This document shows, in pieces, positions 26,401 through 36,641 of a stretch of DNA of 64,000 nt. Source of the stretch: Flammula alnicola (Eukaryota > Basidiomycota > Agaricomycetes > Agaricales > Strophariaceae). How positions within the stretch are numbered: the stretch's first letter is position 1; the number at the start of each line of letters is the position of its first letter. Where the stretch lies: NCBI GenBank assembly GCA_015499995.1, contig JADNRV010000059.1, forward strand, positions 62,001-126,000. Direction: 5' to 3'. The notes below the pieces were generated by a model. It was given only the letters and a program-made list of their open reading frames with translations, was not told the origin of the DNA and did not search any database. A program made the position numbers and the translations under genes.

Positions 26401-29400
26401 GCAGGTTTCCCGTCGACTGATCGTTGAGATCGCAAGATTTGCCATGCAAGAACAACCGATTTGACTGCCGAAATATATTTTCCCTGTTCATAATACGCTG
26501 CACTGAGATTCGAGGCATATTTTGGGTCCTTGGGGTCAAGTCTTGTGGCCTGAAAGCGAAGTTAGTCGAAATCTCGTAAGGGAGATATCAGTCCAAGGTA
26601 ACTAGCCTGTGGACCCGTGCTTCGCACGGGAAAGAGTTGTCCAAGAGTCTATGAGCAAGACTTTGAGAACTGAAAGGTGCGAATTTTTTTGCTCTATCAC
26701 GTGTGAAGAATGAGTTTAGGGTTAGAGTGTTGTCTTTGTACACGCGGTGACAGTCTCAGCTAATGTGACCATTCTTGTCCGTGACTGCCACCACGCGACG
26801 GTGCTCGACGAGCACGCTGAGGCTCCAGCCTGCAGTCTCGCTTTCTTTTACCCCACCCTCCACTCCCTTGAACTTGCATGCATTTGATGCGACATTTTAT
26901 CTAACAAGACAAGTCGCCTCAACTGGGACCGAGAACAATGCCGAATGATGGGCATTGGGTAAGCACAAGTTCTTCCCACCCGCCCATCGCAGCTCGTCTC
27001 GGTCCCGAACGGGATTTCTGTTAGACCAAAAGCCTCACGGCTTTCCCCACATACCGCGCTCTATACATCTTCCGCATATGCTACAGCTACCTCATATTCA
27101 CATTGCTACTCATGTAAGATTGAACATACACCAAGCATGAGACGGCGAGCATAGTACAAAGACTGGTTGACGAACAATTCACACGACATTTTGAGATGTA
27201 TTGAAGATAAATGTGATTGTATCTGTCTCGTATAGAGTCAAGGGGGTTCGCGAACCAAAAAAAAATACCTAGGGTCGAATTATTTTTTTCGCCCATTTTC
27301 GCTGGACTAACTAACTATGTAATCAGGCACACATCCCGATATGGTAATATGACATCACCAGTGCATGCGCTTTCCCACATGAAGATCCCTCGCACGTCTC
27401 GCAAACCCATTTCTGAGGGATTTTCTCGAGGTTGATATGTTCTAGATAATACTACAGATGTATTAATACAATGTTGTAATGAAATCTGATTTTTTGACTT
27501 TGAAATAAACCCACCGTGTTTTGTAAAAGGTCTGAACACTTGCAGTTTACGGAAATCGTGAACAGATGGACTGGCTTAGTCATCCGGCAACTGCCACAAA
27601 CTAATGATTGTTTGTTCTATTCTCATTCTACATGCACTAACAGCCTATTTTAATGAGATTATCAGTTACGTAGAGAGTGATAAAAGTGATAAGACACCTT
27701 TGCACCACCCAAAATCGCAAATTTCAGGGCACTTGTAGAGGGCTCTAAAATTTTTTTTGGGCAGCCTATGGCTGGACTAACTAACCGACCCCCGGTCCGG
27801 CATTCTGGTTCCAGAACCCCCTTGTATAGAGTAGGCATTTATGTACATAAAACATGAATCAGAATAATATGTAAAAATGTCAGAAGCGACACTCGCTAAT
27901 TTGTTCATGATGAGCAGGTCTAAGGCAAATCAGAGACCGGAATCTGTTGATGTTTCCAGAGTGATGCTGGGTTCTCCGCACCTAGTACGTTTATTTGATG
28001 TAAGTAATTTTCATGCACTGACTGCCATTGAGCTAATTTGTATCACCGCGCTACACAAAACAACCAACTTTGCATAAAAATACTTGGAATGCATTTAGAA
28101 TACAGCCGTTTCGGAAATTCTTGTCCACGGTGATTTCCGACATTTTTTAAATAAAATAAATCAAACAAATCGAGAAAATAAGAAAAATTCAGAAAATTCA
28201 GAATCGTAGCTTCCGCTGTCTCTACTCCTCGTAAACGAGCATCTACACTCTTTTAAATATCTATACATCATGTCTGATGACTACGACAATCATCCCTTGG
28301 ACTTTCCTGTGTCTGACGGTGAAGAGAACATCTTCCTACATCGAAAGCCGTGCCCGCTACCCAACGAGATGATTCATGAGCTTGCACAATGCCAGTGCAT
28401 CTGCAAAATTCCCCGCGTCCTCGATTTGTATCCTCAAATAGTCCTCATGCCGGTCATACTTCTTCGCAAGGTAGGATGCATGCTCAAAGTAACCCGCTTG
28501 TCTGCACACACGAATCGCGGTGACAAGGTCGAACGGCAGCTCCTCCGCGTCTCCTCCATCTGCCTTGGCATTCCGCCGCGATTCTGTCTTGATGAAGCTG
28601 TCGAGCCGCACAACGTCTTTGAGCTTGGTGTAGGTGTTGAGCAGGAGGGTGGTGTGGTCGGCGTTGGCTAGTCCCAGACTCCCAGAGAGTGCACTTCTTG
28701 AAGATACGTTACGAGGTTCTTTATTCGTTGTGCGTCGAGATACTATACGTAATGATTCGAATTCAAGTTCGAATTTTGGCAATGGAATTTAGGACTCTTT
28801 TTTGAGGGTTTTGACAAGGGTTCACGATAGCCCTCTGGAAGACTTGATGACGTGGCACTGCACAGTGGGCAACCTTGCCTCTGCGACATGCTCCGGGGCA
28901 CTTGAAAGCAAAAATAAAATATCTAGTTGCTATTCATGATCATGAGGTCATCCTTCATTTTCAGTCATTCTGGCTTCCATTTGTGAGGTCTTTTGGCCCC
29001 AAATCAAAAGTTTGAAGACTTCGAGGCCTGGATAGCTCTATTACAACCTAACCTCGTCAGAAACAACCAGGCTTTGAGCCGTATGCATGGTATTGATATG
29101 GTTACATATAAGGAACATTAAACAGTCGAAAGGACTGCAGAATCACTCGATTAAAGCTCGTTCTTGCATTTCTTGCATTTCTTGCATTTTCTGGATTTTC
29201 TGGATTTATTTTATTTTAAAACACCGGAATTCACCGCCGGACAAGAATTTCCGAAACGGCTGTACCTTTCTGATGAATTCTACCAAAAATCTTGAATAGC
29301 AGAGGGGTATGCAATATCTGCTTTTTTGAAACCCGTAGAGCGCACATCAGTGGAGTTTGAATTTTCATATACTGACTGCTGTTGAGCTAATTTGTATCAC

Positions 29401-32400
29401 TGCGCTACACAAAACAACCAACTTTGCATAAAAATACTTGGAATGCATTTAGAATACCTTTCTGATGAATTCTATCAAAAATCTTGAATAGCAGAGGGGT
29501 ATGCAATATCCGCTTTTTTTGAAACCCGTAGAGCGCACATCAGCGGAGTTTGAATTTTCATATACTGACTGCTGTTGAGCTCATTTGTATCACTGCGCTA
29601 CACAAAACAACCAACTTTGCATAAAAATACTTGGAATGCATTTAGAATACCTTTCTGATGAATTCTACCAAAAATCTTGAATAGCAGAGGGGTATGCAAT
29701 ATTTACTTTTTTTTTGAAGCGCACATCACTGCATAGATGGCTTCAGTAAACAAAGATCAACAAAAACTCGTAAATGAATCTTTCTGCTAATTCGTGTCAC
29801 TGCATGCCTCACACCAACCAACTTTATATAAAATTATGCTTACTGTCTTGAAGACATCATGCTAATTGTGCTTTCTAAAAATCTAGAGTAGCAGAGGGGT
29901 AATATTTATTTTTCTGAAGGAATGTAGCAACAGTAAAGCCTGTAAGGATCTGTGCTTCGCACACAGGAATCATATGCTAGTATACTTTAATTTAAAAGAA
30001 CCTCTTCATATACTACATTAGATGTAATAGGTTCAGTAGCATTATCCGGAAGAAGAATCTTAATATTGTGGCTTGAAGTAGCCCGTGAAAGTGCGACATA
30101 AAGTTGTCCATGCGCAAACACAGGAATTCGGAGATCAAGACCAACGTATCGTACAGACTGACCCTGGGACCTGTTAATAGATAGCGAGAATGCAAGTCGG
30201 ACAGGAAACTGACGTCGCTTGAATTTGAAGGTCACGTCTGCAGCAGACGATGTTGGAGTCAGGGAAATTCGTGGGATTAAAGCGATCTCTCCATCGTGCT
30301 CTCCTCCGATAAGACACACCTCAAGAACCCTATTGTGCATTCTTGTGACAATCATTCGAGTACCATTGCAGAGACCTTGTGAAGGGGAGAGGTTACGAAG
30401 AAGGATAATAGGGCATCCGACCTTGAGATTGAGTTCGCCTGGAGGAAGACTTGACGAATTGATTGACCGCAAAAACTCGACAGGAATATGATCGTCATTC
30501 TCCGGATCTGCTCCTGCCTCACGTATCATTTCATCAGCGCTGATATACTGTTGAACATCTCCAAACATTCAATCGAGTATCTGTTGATTGAGTTCACCAA
30601 CATCGGCATTTCGTGGCGCAAGGATCATTCGGTTCAGAAAATATTCAGGTGGGGGGGTGGGTCCGAATGAACATCAGGGTATATGGAATCAATGAGCGAT
30701 TCAACGTTGTCGACTCTCATGTGCTCAGGCAGGTGGATCTGGTTATTGTCAATCATATTTCGCCCATGGCCTACATCGAGAAGCCACTGGGAGAATTGCC
30801 GAACGTAAGCTAATCCTTGATCAAGACGCATGTTCTGGCGGAGGAAAAGGATTTCAACGTGTTGCCAGAGGTGTGATCGCTGAATGGTTGCGTCCAAAAT
30901 ATCTTCACGTGAACCTTTGGGTACCACAGGAAGTGTTTGGAGAAAGTCGCCTCCGAGTATGACAGGAATGCCTGCGAAAGGTCGATCATTATCACAGACA
31001 TCGCGTAGGGTCCGATCGACAGCTTCGACTGCATGCCGGTGTTGAGCACCTATTTCATCCCAAATGATAGCCTTTGTAGCACGGAGAAGGTCAGCGCGAG
31101 GACTATTCTTCTGAACGTTGCACATTGAACCTTCAGTGAGCGTGTCGATTGGGATTTTGAATGTTGAATGAGCTGTTCGGCCACCACGAATAAGGAGTGC
31201 TGAGATTCCAGATGATGAGACGCAGAGAATAACTTTCCCTTCACTACGTAGCTTTGCACAGATTGTGTTGTAGACAAATGTCTTCCCGGTACCGCCATGA
31301 CCATGCAGGAAAAACACCTCGTCCAGCCCCTCCTCGATTGATGCGATGATTCGTGTATAGGCGGCTCTCTGATCGGCATTTAGGCAAGGGAGTCACTCAT
31401 CCAACTCAGCTTGTTGAGCATCTCGGTTGTAGTTGAGCTGTTCTGCAATCAGATGGTTGATATCAAGAGCAGCCCAATCTCGAACTGGTCGGGGCATGGA
31501 TGGAAAGTCCGCCAGTGTGTGTCCAGAATCGCCTAAAATAGTATCGAGCAGGAAGAGGCCATAATCGTAAACGTCTTCCTCAGCTGGATTCTGGATTCCC
31601 ATGGCTTGCAGACGGTGTTCCAAATCATCACAGATAAGATGTCGAAAGTCGTTCCACAATACGTTGGGCTGAGCAGGGGGTCCGAAGAGCAGGAAAGTGG
31701 AAAATAGATGTCGCACTCGGGTGCCAGTCTGCATCTCACATGCTTCTTGCAAGCAAAGACGCCATTCACCATCGTCCTCAAGAAGACCTCGAGCAAGACA
31801 TGCGGCATGAAAGGTGGGCAGGGGGTCTCGATGTGCTGGTACTCTGCGAAGGTCTTCAAACGACTTTGGGCCTTTCACTACGGTAAGCAAAGTACGCAGG
31901 TAAAACTGCTCGCCGGCTGTAGGCTTGATGAAATACATTCGACCCAGCGCAAAACCTTTCTTTCGCAGAGTCCATTTCCTGTCATTTTCATTGTAGACAA
32001 AATACTGAGGGAATTCCTGATATGTGTGTTTTCTAGCTTCTTCGCCAAGTGGACTGGGGTCTGCGTTTGCCTCGAAAAATGCAGTCAAGGAAGTCCGTTG
32101 ATTTGCCCCACGTTGAAGAACAGCGTCAATATCTTCGTCTGGATTAAAAGTGACCATATGGTGGTTCTCAAGGTGGACTTGAAGGCGAACAACATTCGGA
32201 ATTTGCTCGTGAATGTCAAAGTGGAAGATTCGCCATACGGCATCAGGTGGAGAGATATAGCGACCCTCTATCCACCGCTTGACCTCATCGCGTCGATTGA
32301 CCTCCAGTGCAGCAAGGTCTGGTCCCTTCTGAATGTACTTGAATGCGTACTTGAACGTTCCGAGGGATATGGCGCATTCCATGTTGATGTGGCAATGGAA

Positions 32401-35400
32401 GTCGCCGCAAAGAAATGGCGGGTATGCGACAATCCAACGATTATCGACCATCACGCCTCCCACCTCATATGCGCATCCATCATTCGGTCGGAAATAGAGA
32501 GGGTATCCACGGTGGTCCATTGTTGTGAATTCTTGGAAATCCTTCGGGTAATTTTTGCTGCATTTGCCGTCAATCATGCACGGAGCATTGGGATTCAGCG
32601 CTCCACAGGGCCCATGCACCATGCATTTCTTGACCGTTTCAAATAAGAGTGGCTGGGTCTCGGGGTCTGGCCAACGTGCTGAGATGCAGGAATCTATCGC
32701 TTCAGGGGTAAGCAGCTTGTAGGGGTCTTTGAGGAAGACCAGGCAGTGCATGTGAGGGAGCCCACGCTTCTGAAATTCAATTGTGTAGATGTAGGCAACA
32801 GCCCTCCCAAATACACCGTGCTGGTAAATATAATCGATAACTGCCTTCTTCTTCATCTGAAACACCCGTGTCACCAAGTCAGGACGATCATAGGCTGTCT
32901 GGCCCGGTAGAAGCTCGCGCTCAATTTCAGCCCAATGTGGATTGGTCGTCATCGTGAGGAATATATCAACCTTTCGGAAGTAGCGAGCAATGGCCATGGA
33001 ATCCTGGAAGCCTTGACCTAAGTTTCGAGGTCCACCAGTATAAGAGGACGGAAGGATGACACGCTGGCCAAGGTCATTGAGGTCGAGATTGTCGTCGTCG
33101 TTGGCCACGGCATCTTGGAGATTGTTGAATCTGGCAGCCCGAAACATTGGCTGACTTCGTTCTATCCACGACAACCTTTGCTGGTCAGCAGAGGCAAACA
33201 TGTCAACAACATAACGGGTAAAAAGGCGGCCACCATGAAGTAGTGGATTAAATTCCTCGGGGCGGTAATGAATCCGATGCGCAACATATCGAGTCAAGGT
33301 GAGTCGTCTCGACTGTGGTAAGTCGCCAGGTTGTACTTCCAATCCACGATCGCGTTGCCGCTGTCGCCGTCCCTCTCGCTGCTGAAGCCGACCATCTCGC
33401 TGCTCTGCAGTTTCATGCAACTTCATCTCTGGGTACCAACCATTTTCACCTCGGGGAAAAAGAAGAGGATATTGAAGAGGGGTATAGGCAGGATGGAGGT
33501 CACTGATACGATGTAAAGGTCCAGAACGAAGCCGAAGGATGATATCGCGGGGCTCTGTTGAATGGTTTCCAGGGAGAATAACTGCCACCTCATCAGCAGT
33601 TGGGAGGTTGTACCGACGGCGATCAAGTCCAGGAGTCAGTCGCAGTCGCACTTCAACGTCATTTGCTGGATCATATGTTTGCAGGATTTCGAAGGCGTGG
33701 CGGTAGACAGGAACATATTGGTGGTGTTGTGAGAGCATCGTTTGTAGGCCATCCATGATCGTTTGGTCAAGACCTGCATTTTGCTGCATGCGAACATCCA
33801 ACGCTGCCCGCGGCTCGTAGACATACAGCTGGGCATAGCTCGCCGGACGTGTTCCTGTGGCCACCAGTGCTCCAGATCGATGATGAAGTTCGCCAAAAAT
33901 CCTAAAAACCGGAGGTCCTCGTCCCTGATTGACAGAATGATCCTCGTCGACCCCGAGTGAAGTGAAGGCCAATGCCCGGTTATATTTCCAGATTTCATCC
34001 CGAAATGTTTTGGCATCATGATCAGCAGAGGTGAGAAGATGTCGAAGGGGTTCTGGTGGGGCCTCGAGTGCTGGAAGCCAAATCTTCCCTTCCATGCAAC
34101 ATATTCCAAATTTTGGCGAACGTTTAGAACTGTTGGAAAGCTTTTCCGCCAGCCAGTGAAGAGCGCCACAATTTGGACAGGGAATGTCCATTCGACCCAA
34201 GTCATGTCGTTGAGGTGGATCTTGGTAGGGACGGCGACCTGCTAGAAATAGTCCTCGCGATCTTCCTCGCTGCGCAGTTGGTCGTGGAGCAGTGTACTGA
34301 ATAACATTTGCTGGACGGATTACAATAAAACAGATTAGCCAAATAGTAATGAAAGGCCATGCAGCCGATTTACATACCTGGTTGTCTGCCTGGCCGCTCA
34401 ACGTTTCGTAATTGCGCGGCATGGCCCCGTTGACCGTCTAGAAAGCTTGTCAGAGAAGCAACACAAAAGAAAAAATTAAGAGTACTTGCCTTCCTGAACG
34501 GCATCATAAAGATTGAACATCCATTGTACATTTTCATCGTGACCTGGCTCGGCCTGTGGTTGATCGTCCTCTGCATAGCCTCGGTCGTCTGAAAAAGAGA
34601 ATTGTTTGAGATAATCGCAGAAGCAAAGAAGTTAGCGACATACTTGTGTCTGCGGCCTGAGTAGTAGGAGGAGTGGGCAACGGAACTTGATTCCGCTGCT
34701 GATTGGTATGCGGCCTGGGTTCCTGAGCTTGTTCAATGCGAGACCTTTCTTCTTGTTCTCGTTCTCGGCGACGTTGCTGACCAAGGGATCTTGTATTAGG
34801 TATTGCTGTCAGAGTTCGCCACAAATCCTGGGTAGGAGCAGGCGCAGGCTGGGTAGGAGGAGGTGACACAACTTGAAGAGGTGGCATTCGTGCAATCCAC
34901 CATGGTTGTGGAGCAATGTTCACTGCAGGAGAGCTTGCCTGCTGAATCCGTGCAAGTCGTTCATGCTCTCGCCTTTCCCGCTGTGAAGTCAAACGCGAAT
35001 GGCGTTGATGGGCAGCATTGCCTACAGTTGGAGTTTGGTGATCTGGGAGTGTGGGTACATTTGGCTGAGATGACTGGCCGTTGAGTCTTGGAGGTGTTGA
35101 CGAAGGCTTTGAAAAGAATGAGCATCATTCTGAGATAATAAATGTTATCTTACACACCAGGTATCTAGCCAACAGAACCCTCGCATTTGTACCCTGTGGA
35201 TTATTCTCGTCTTGGGGCGCAACTTGCGCACGTTTTCTCCGTGGTGAGCTCAAAAGCTCCGCAGTGCGAGCCTCTCGATTCGAAGCTCGAACAATTGCCC
35301 TTGTTCTCTCGACATGCCCAGGCTGAGGAGTAGGAGTTTTGGGTCTGGGAGCAGCAGAACGACGCCGCGGACTTTCTTCAACATTCAGAGAGCGATCCCG

Positions 35401-36141
35401 AAGAGCTTGCCGTGTACGAAGTTGCTGACGTTCAGGTGTCGTAAGATTTCTGGTCAAGGGATCCATAAGTCAGCAGAGGTATTGGAAGGAGAGAAATGCG
35501 GCAGTGGAATATGAAATGTGAATATCGACTTACCTCGACGCGTCGATATCGTGACCGTTCCTGCCCTGAGTTGCGAAGAATGGGGCTAATTTCCCAGAAT
35601 GATGGAGAGGTGCACCTGGGCGCAACCGTCTTGATTCTCGAATAGCCGCGCCATGTAGCCTCGCATGGCGGTCTGTTCACTTCTGTTCATGATAAATAGC
35701 TCCAAAATTCACTTCCCATGTTGGCGGTGCGCTGTTTGCGAAGTTCAGACACAAACTGTATTACATGGTACTGCACATACATAGGTGATATAACATTCTG
35801 ACATTGAGGTCTGGGAAATGCAGGAAGAGAAGGAAAAAAAGCCCCAAGAGAGAGTCGATGTTGAACGCTAGGAAGTTGAACCGTCCGACGTCGGACCTCA
35901 ATTTGCAGCGCCATTGGCGGTTTGTCTAACCAATCATAAGACCTTTTTGTCCCCCCGTGAGAAACACCGTTGTCGTATTATAATATAGATAGATAGATCA
36001 CCTGGTTATAAGCTTTCTGAGCTCTACAATTCCAATTCCGAGAGTTAAGTCGATGGCCCAAAACAATACGAGTGTTGCTCACTTCATGAAGTCTCCAGCT
36101 TTGTAGAAGGCATTGCCCTCTTGATTAGCTGCCTCTGCCAT
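23408..36141 (-). CDS. TPR + DUF4470-like fungal protein, paralogue 2, split by a Helitron-bearing intron
   Basis: Same ten-exon plan as paralogue 1: 36084-36141 ([20 protein letters not shown]; left edge plus or minus 1), 36002-36023 (the 22-nt exon, AQKAYNQ), 26041-26549 (starts ATRLDP), 25956-25980 (25-nt exon), 25764-25899, 25430-25700, 24923-25373, 24546-24871, 24354-24482 and 23408-24299. The summed length is a multiple of three, about 939 residues, with no internal stop. Internal exon lengths 22, 25, 136 and 271 are identical in both copies. The second intron is 9,452 bp (26550-36001) because it holds a Helitron; in paralogue 1 it is about 60 bp. Domains are as in paralogue 1 ([36 protein letters not shown]). 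Whether the giant intron is spliced is unknown. Confidence 0.85.
26602..26630 (-). other. Helitron 3' terminus (hairpin + CTAG)
   Basis: On the minus strand, a 7-bp GC-rich stem (CCCGTGC/GCACGGG) with a GAA loop, then 8 nt (TCCACAGG), then CTAG at the junction with a host T. This is the signal that ends rolling-circle transfer in Helitrons. Confidence 0.9.
27239..27823. mobile_element. MITE-like insertion with 9-bp target duplication inside the Helitron
   Basis: The 9-mer GTATAGAGT is present at 27230-27238 and at 27824-27832. Between the copies lie inverted ends AAGGGGGTTCGCGAACC (from 27240) and, as complement, AAGGGGGTTCTGGAACC (ending 27823). A 9-bp duplication suits a Mutator-like (MULE) element. 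The 585-bp interior has no transposase. A direct repeat of CTGGACTAACTAAC occurs inside at about 27303 and 27773. Confidence 0.7.
28103..29262. mobile_element. TA-flanked TIR element carrying a VPS11 fragment
   Basis: The ends are inverted repeats of about 60 bp. The outer 24 bp (CAGCCGTTTCGGAAATTC, then TTGTCC) are identical, and the rest is similar down to an A/T-rich AAATAAAATAAATC stretch. TA flanks both sides (28101-28102 and 29263-29264). The neighbouring tandem units show the empty site AGAATACCTTTC, so a TA was duplicated on insertion, as in Tc1/mariner-type elements. The 1,160-bp interior has no transposase but contains coding sequence from VPS11, so it is non-autonomous and has captured a host gene piece. 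Confidence 0.85.
28390..28670 (-). pseudogene. captured fragment of VPS11 (HOPS/CORVET subunit)
   Basis: About 93 codons read uninterrupted on the minus strand: [27 protein letters not shown], then [40 protein letters not shown] and GNFADALAL. This is the clathrin-repeat/alpha-solenoid part of VPS11 (Pep5), a core subunit of the vacuolar tethering complexes. Both ends leave the homology abruptly inside the TIR element. The segment has stayed open, so capture looks recent. No intact VPS11 is in the window. Confidence 0.85.
29937..29967 (-). other. second, internal Helitron-like 3' hairpin
   Basis: Just downstream of the helicase stop, the minus strand shows CTGTGTGCGAAGCACAG, then ATCCTTACAGG, then CTTT. 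Layout and sequence parallel the true terminus (GTGCGAAGCAC core, ACAGG spacer), but the stem is imperfect and CTTT replaces CTAG. It is probably the original 3' end, now weakened. Confidence 0.65.
29987..35466 (-). pseudogene. Helitron RepHel (HUH replication initiator + Pif1-like helicase), interrupted
   Basis: The N-terminal exons (35125-35466, 34534-34992 and a short one near 34440-34575) are Gln/Arg/Pro-rich and end with [21 protein letters not shown] sequence. The main block 31393-34310 contains a [12 protein letters not shown]...FGICC zinc-knuckle-like start, the HUH motif ([11 protein letters not shown], about 32737-32766) and the catalytic tyrosine pair YAFKYIQKG (about 32326-32352). 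The helicase part (30634-31317) has Walker A GHGGTGKT, Walker [19 protein letters not shown] and LRQNMRL, and continues at 29987-30568 with [12 protein letters not shown] and YVALSRA. Three lesions are visible: a TGA at 31393-31395 in frame between Rep and helicase, a frame change at the seven-C run near 30650, and a TGA just before 30568. It was probably active recently. Confidence 0.88.
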
Positions 36142-36641
36142 TGAAGTCGTCTCTCGAAAAATTCTCTTTCAATGCGTAAAAGAGATGAAGTCAAAGATAG
36201 CATCTATTGACCCTGCAAGTAAAGTTCGAAAGTTCTTCTGCCGCGACACGTGTGTTTTGTAGCCTGCAGCACGGAAAGTCACAGCGAAGCAGAGCCATCG
36301 ACGCGTTAAAAGTGACAAAGAGAGTAAAGGAGCATGCCAAACAACCTTCACGTTGTCTCTTCCGGAGTACTTAAGCGGGTCTATAGTTAAGTGTGAGCGC
36401 TGGTGAGCGCTGGTGAGCCAAAAATGAGCGTGGGCAACTCTTGTCACGCAGTGTTCGCGTCACACACACTAATGTGGCACATGATCAAGAAGCATCGCGC
36501 GCTTCCGTTGACATTGATGGGCCATCAAAGTGAAGGAACCGGCCGAATGTAAAGCAACGAGTTAAGTTTGAGTTAAGTCACCCAGCCAACACCCAGCAGC
36601 ATAACATTTCTCTACTACAAGCTTATCCGATTTCAAGGAAC

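Larger units (their letters stand above)
28005..29930. repeat. tandem array of about 192-bp units in the Helitron 3' region
   Basis: Units start at 29265, 29457 and 29650 with CCTTTCTGATGAATTCTA and end with GCATTTAGAATA. The first two are 192-193 bp and nearly identical, apart from a T-run length change. The third diverges after about 60 bp and fades toward 29930. A partial unit precedes them at 28005-28102, separated from 29263 by an insertion. The unit does not look coding. Confidence 0.85.
26602..35997 (-). mobile_element. Helitron (rolling-circle transposon) inserted in intron 2 of paralogue 2
   Basis: Read on the minus strand, the element starts with TC directly after an A (TCTATCTATCTATATTATAA, from 35997) and ends with CTAG directly before a T (26602-26605). 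The end is preceded by the hairpin CCCGTGC-GAA-GCACGGG (26614-26630) with 8 nt between. These are the canonical Helitron features: 5'-TC, 3' hairpin plus CTRR, insertion between A and T, no target duplication. Removing 26602-35997 leaves a 56-bp intron with GTGATT at its start, a CTAAC branch-like site and TTTCAG at its end. It carries a rep-helicase gene and about 3.3 kb of extra DNA at the 3' side. The 5' end could shift by 4 or 8 bp within the TATC repeats. Confidence 0.92.

Noticed and set aside
28270..28671. 133-residue plus-strand open frame
   Set aside because: Antisense to the VPS11 fragment, which has clear family motifs on the minus strand.
31708..32646. 312-residue plus-strand open frame
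   Set aside because: Antisense shadow of the Helitron Rep gene, which has catalytic motifs in the minus frame.
35975..35999. GATA microsatellite
   Set aside because: Only about four TATC/GATA units; it is the Helitron 5' end, where it merely blurs the boundary by 4-8 bp.
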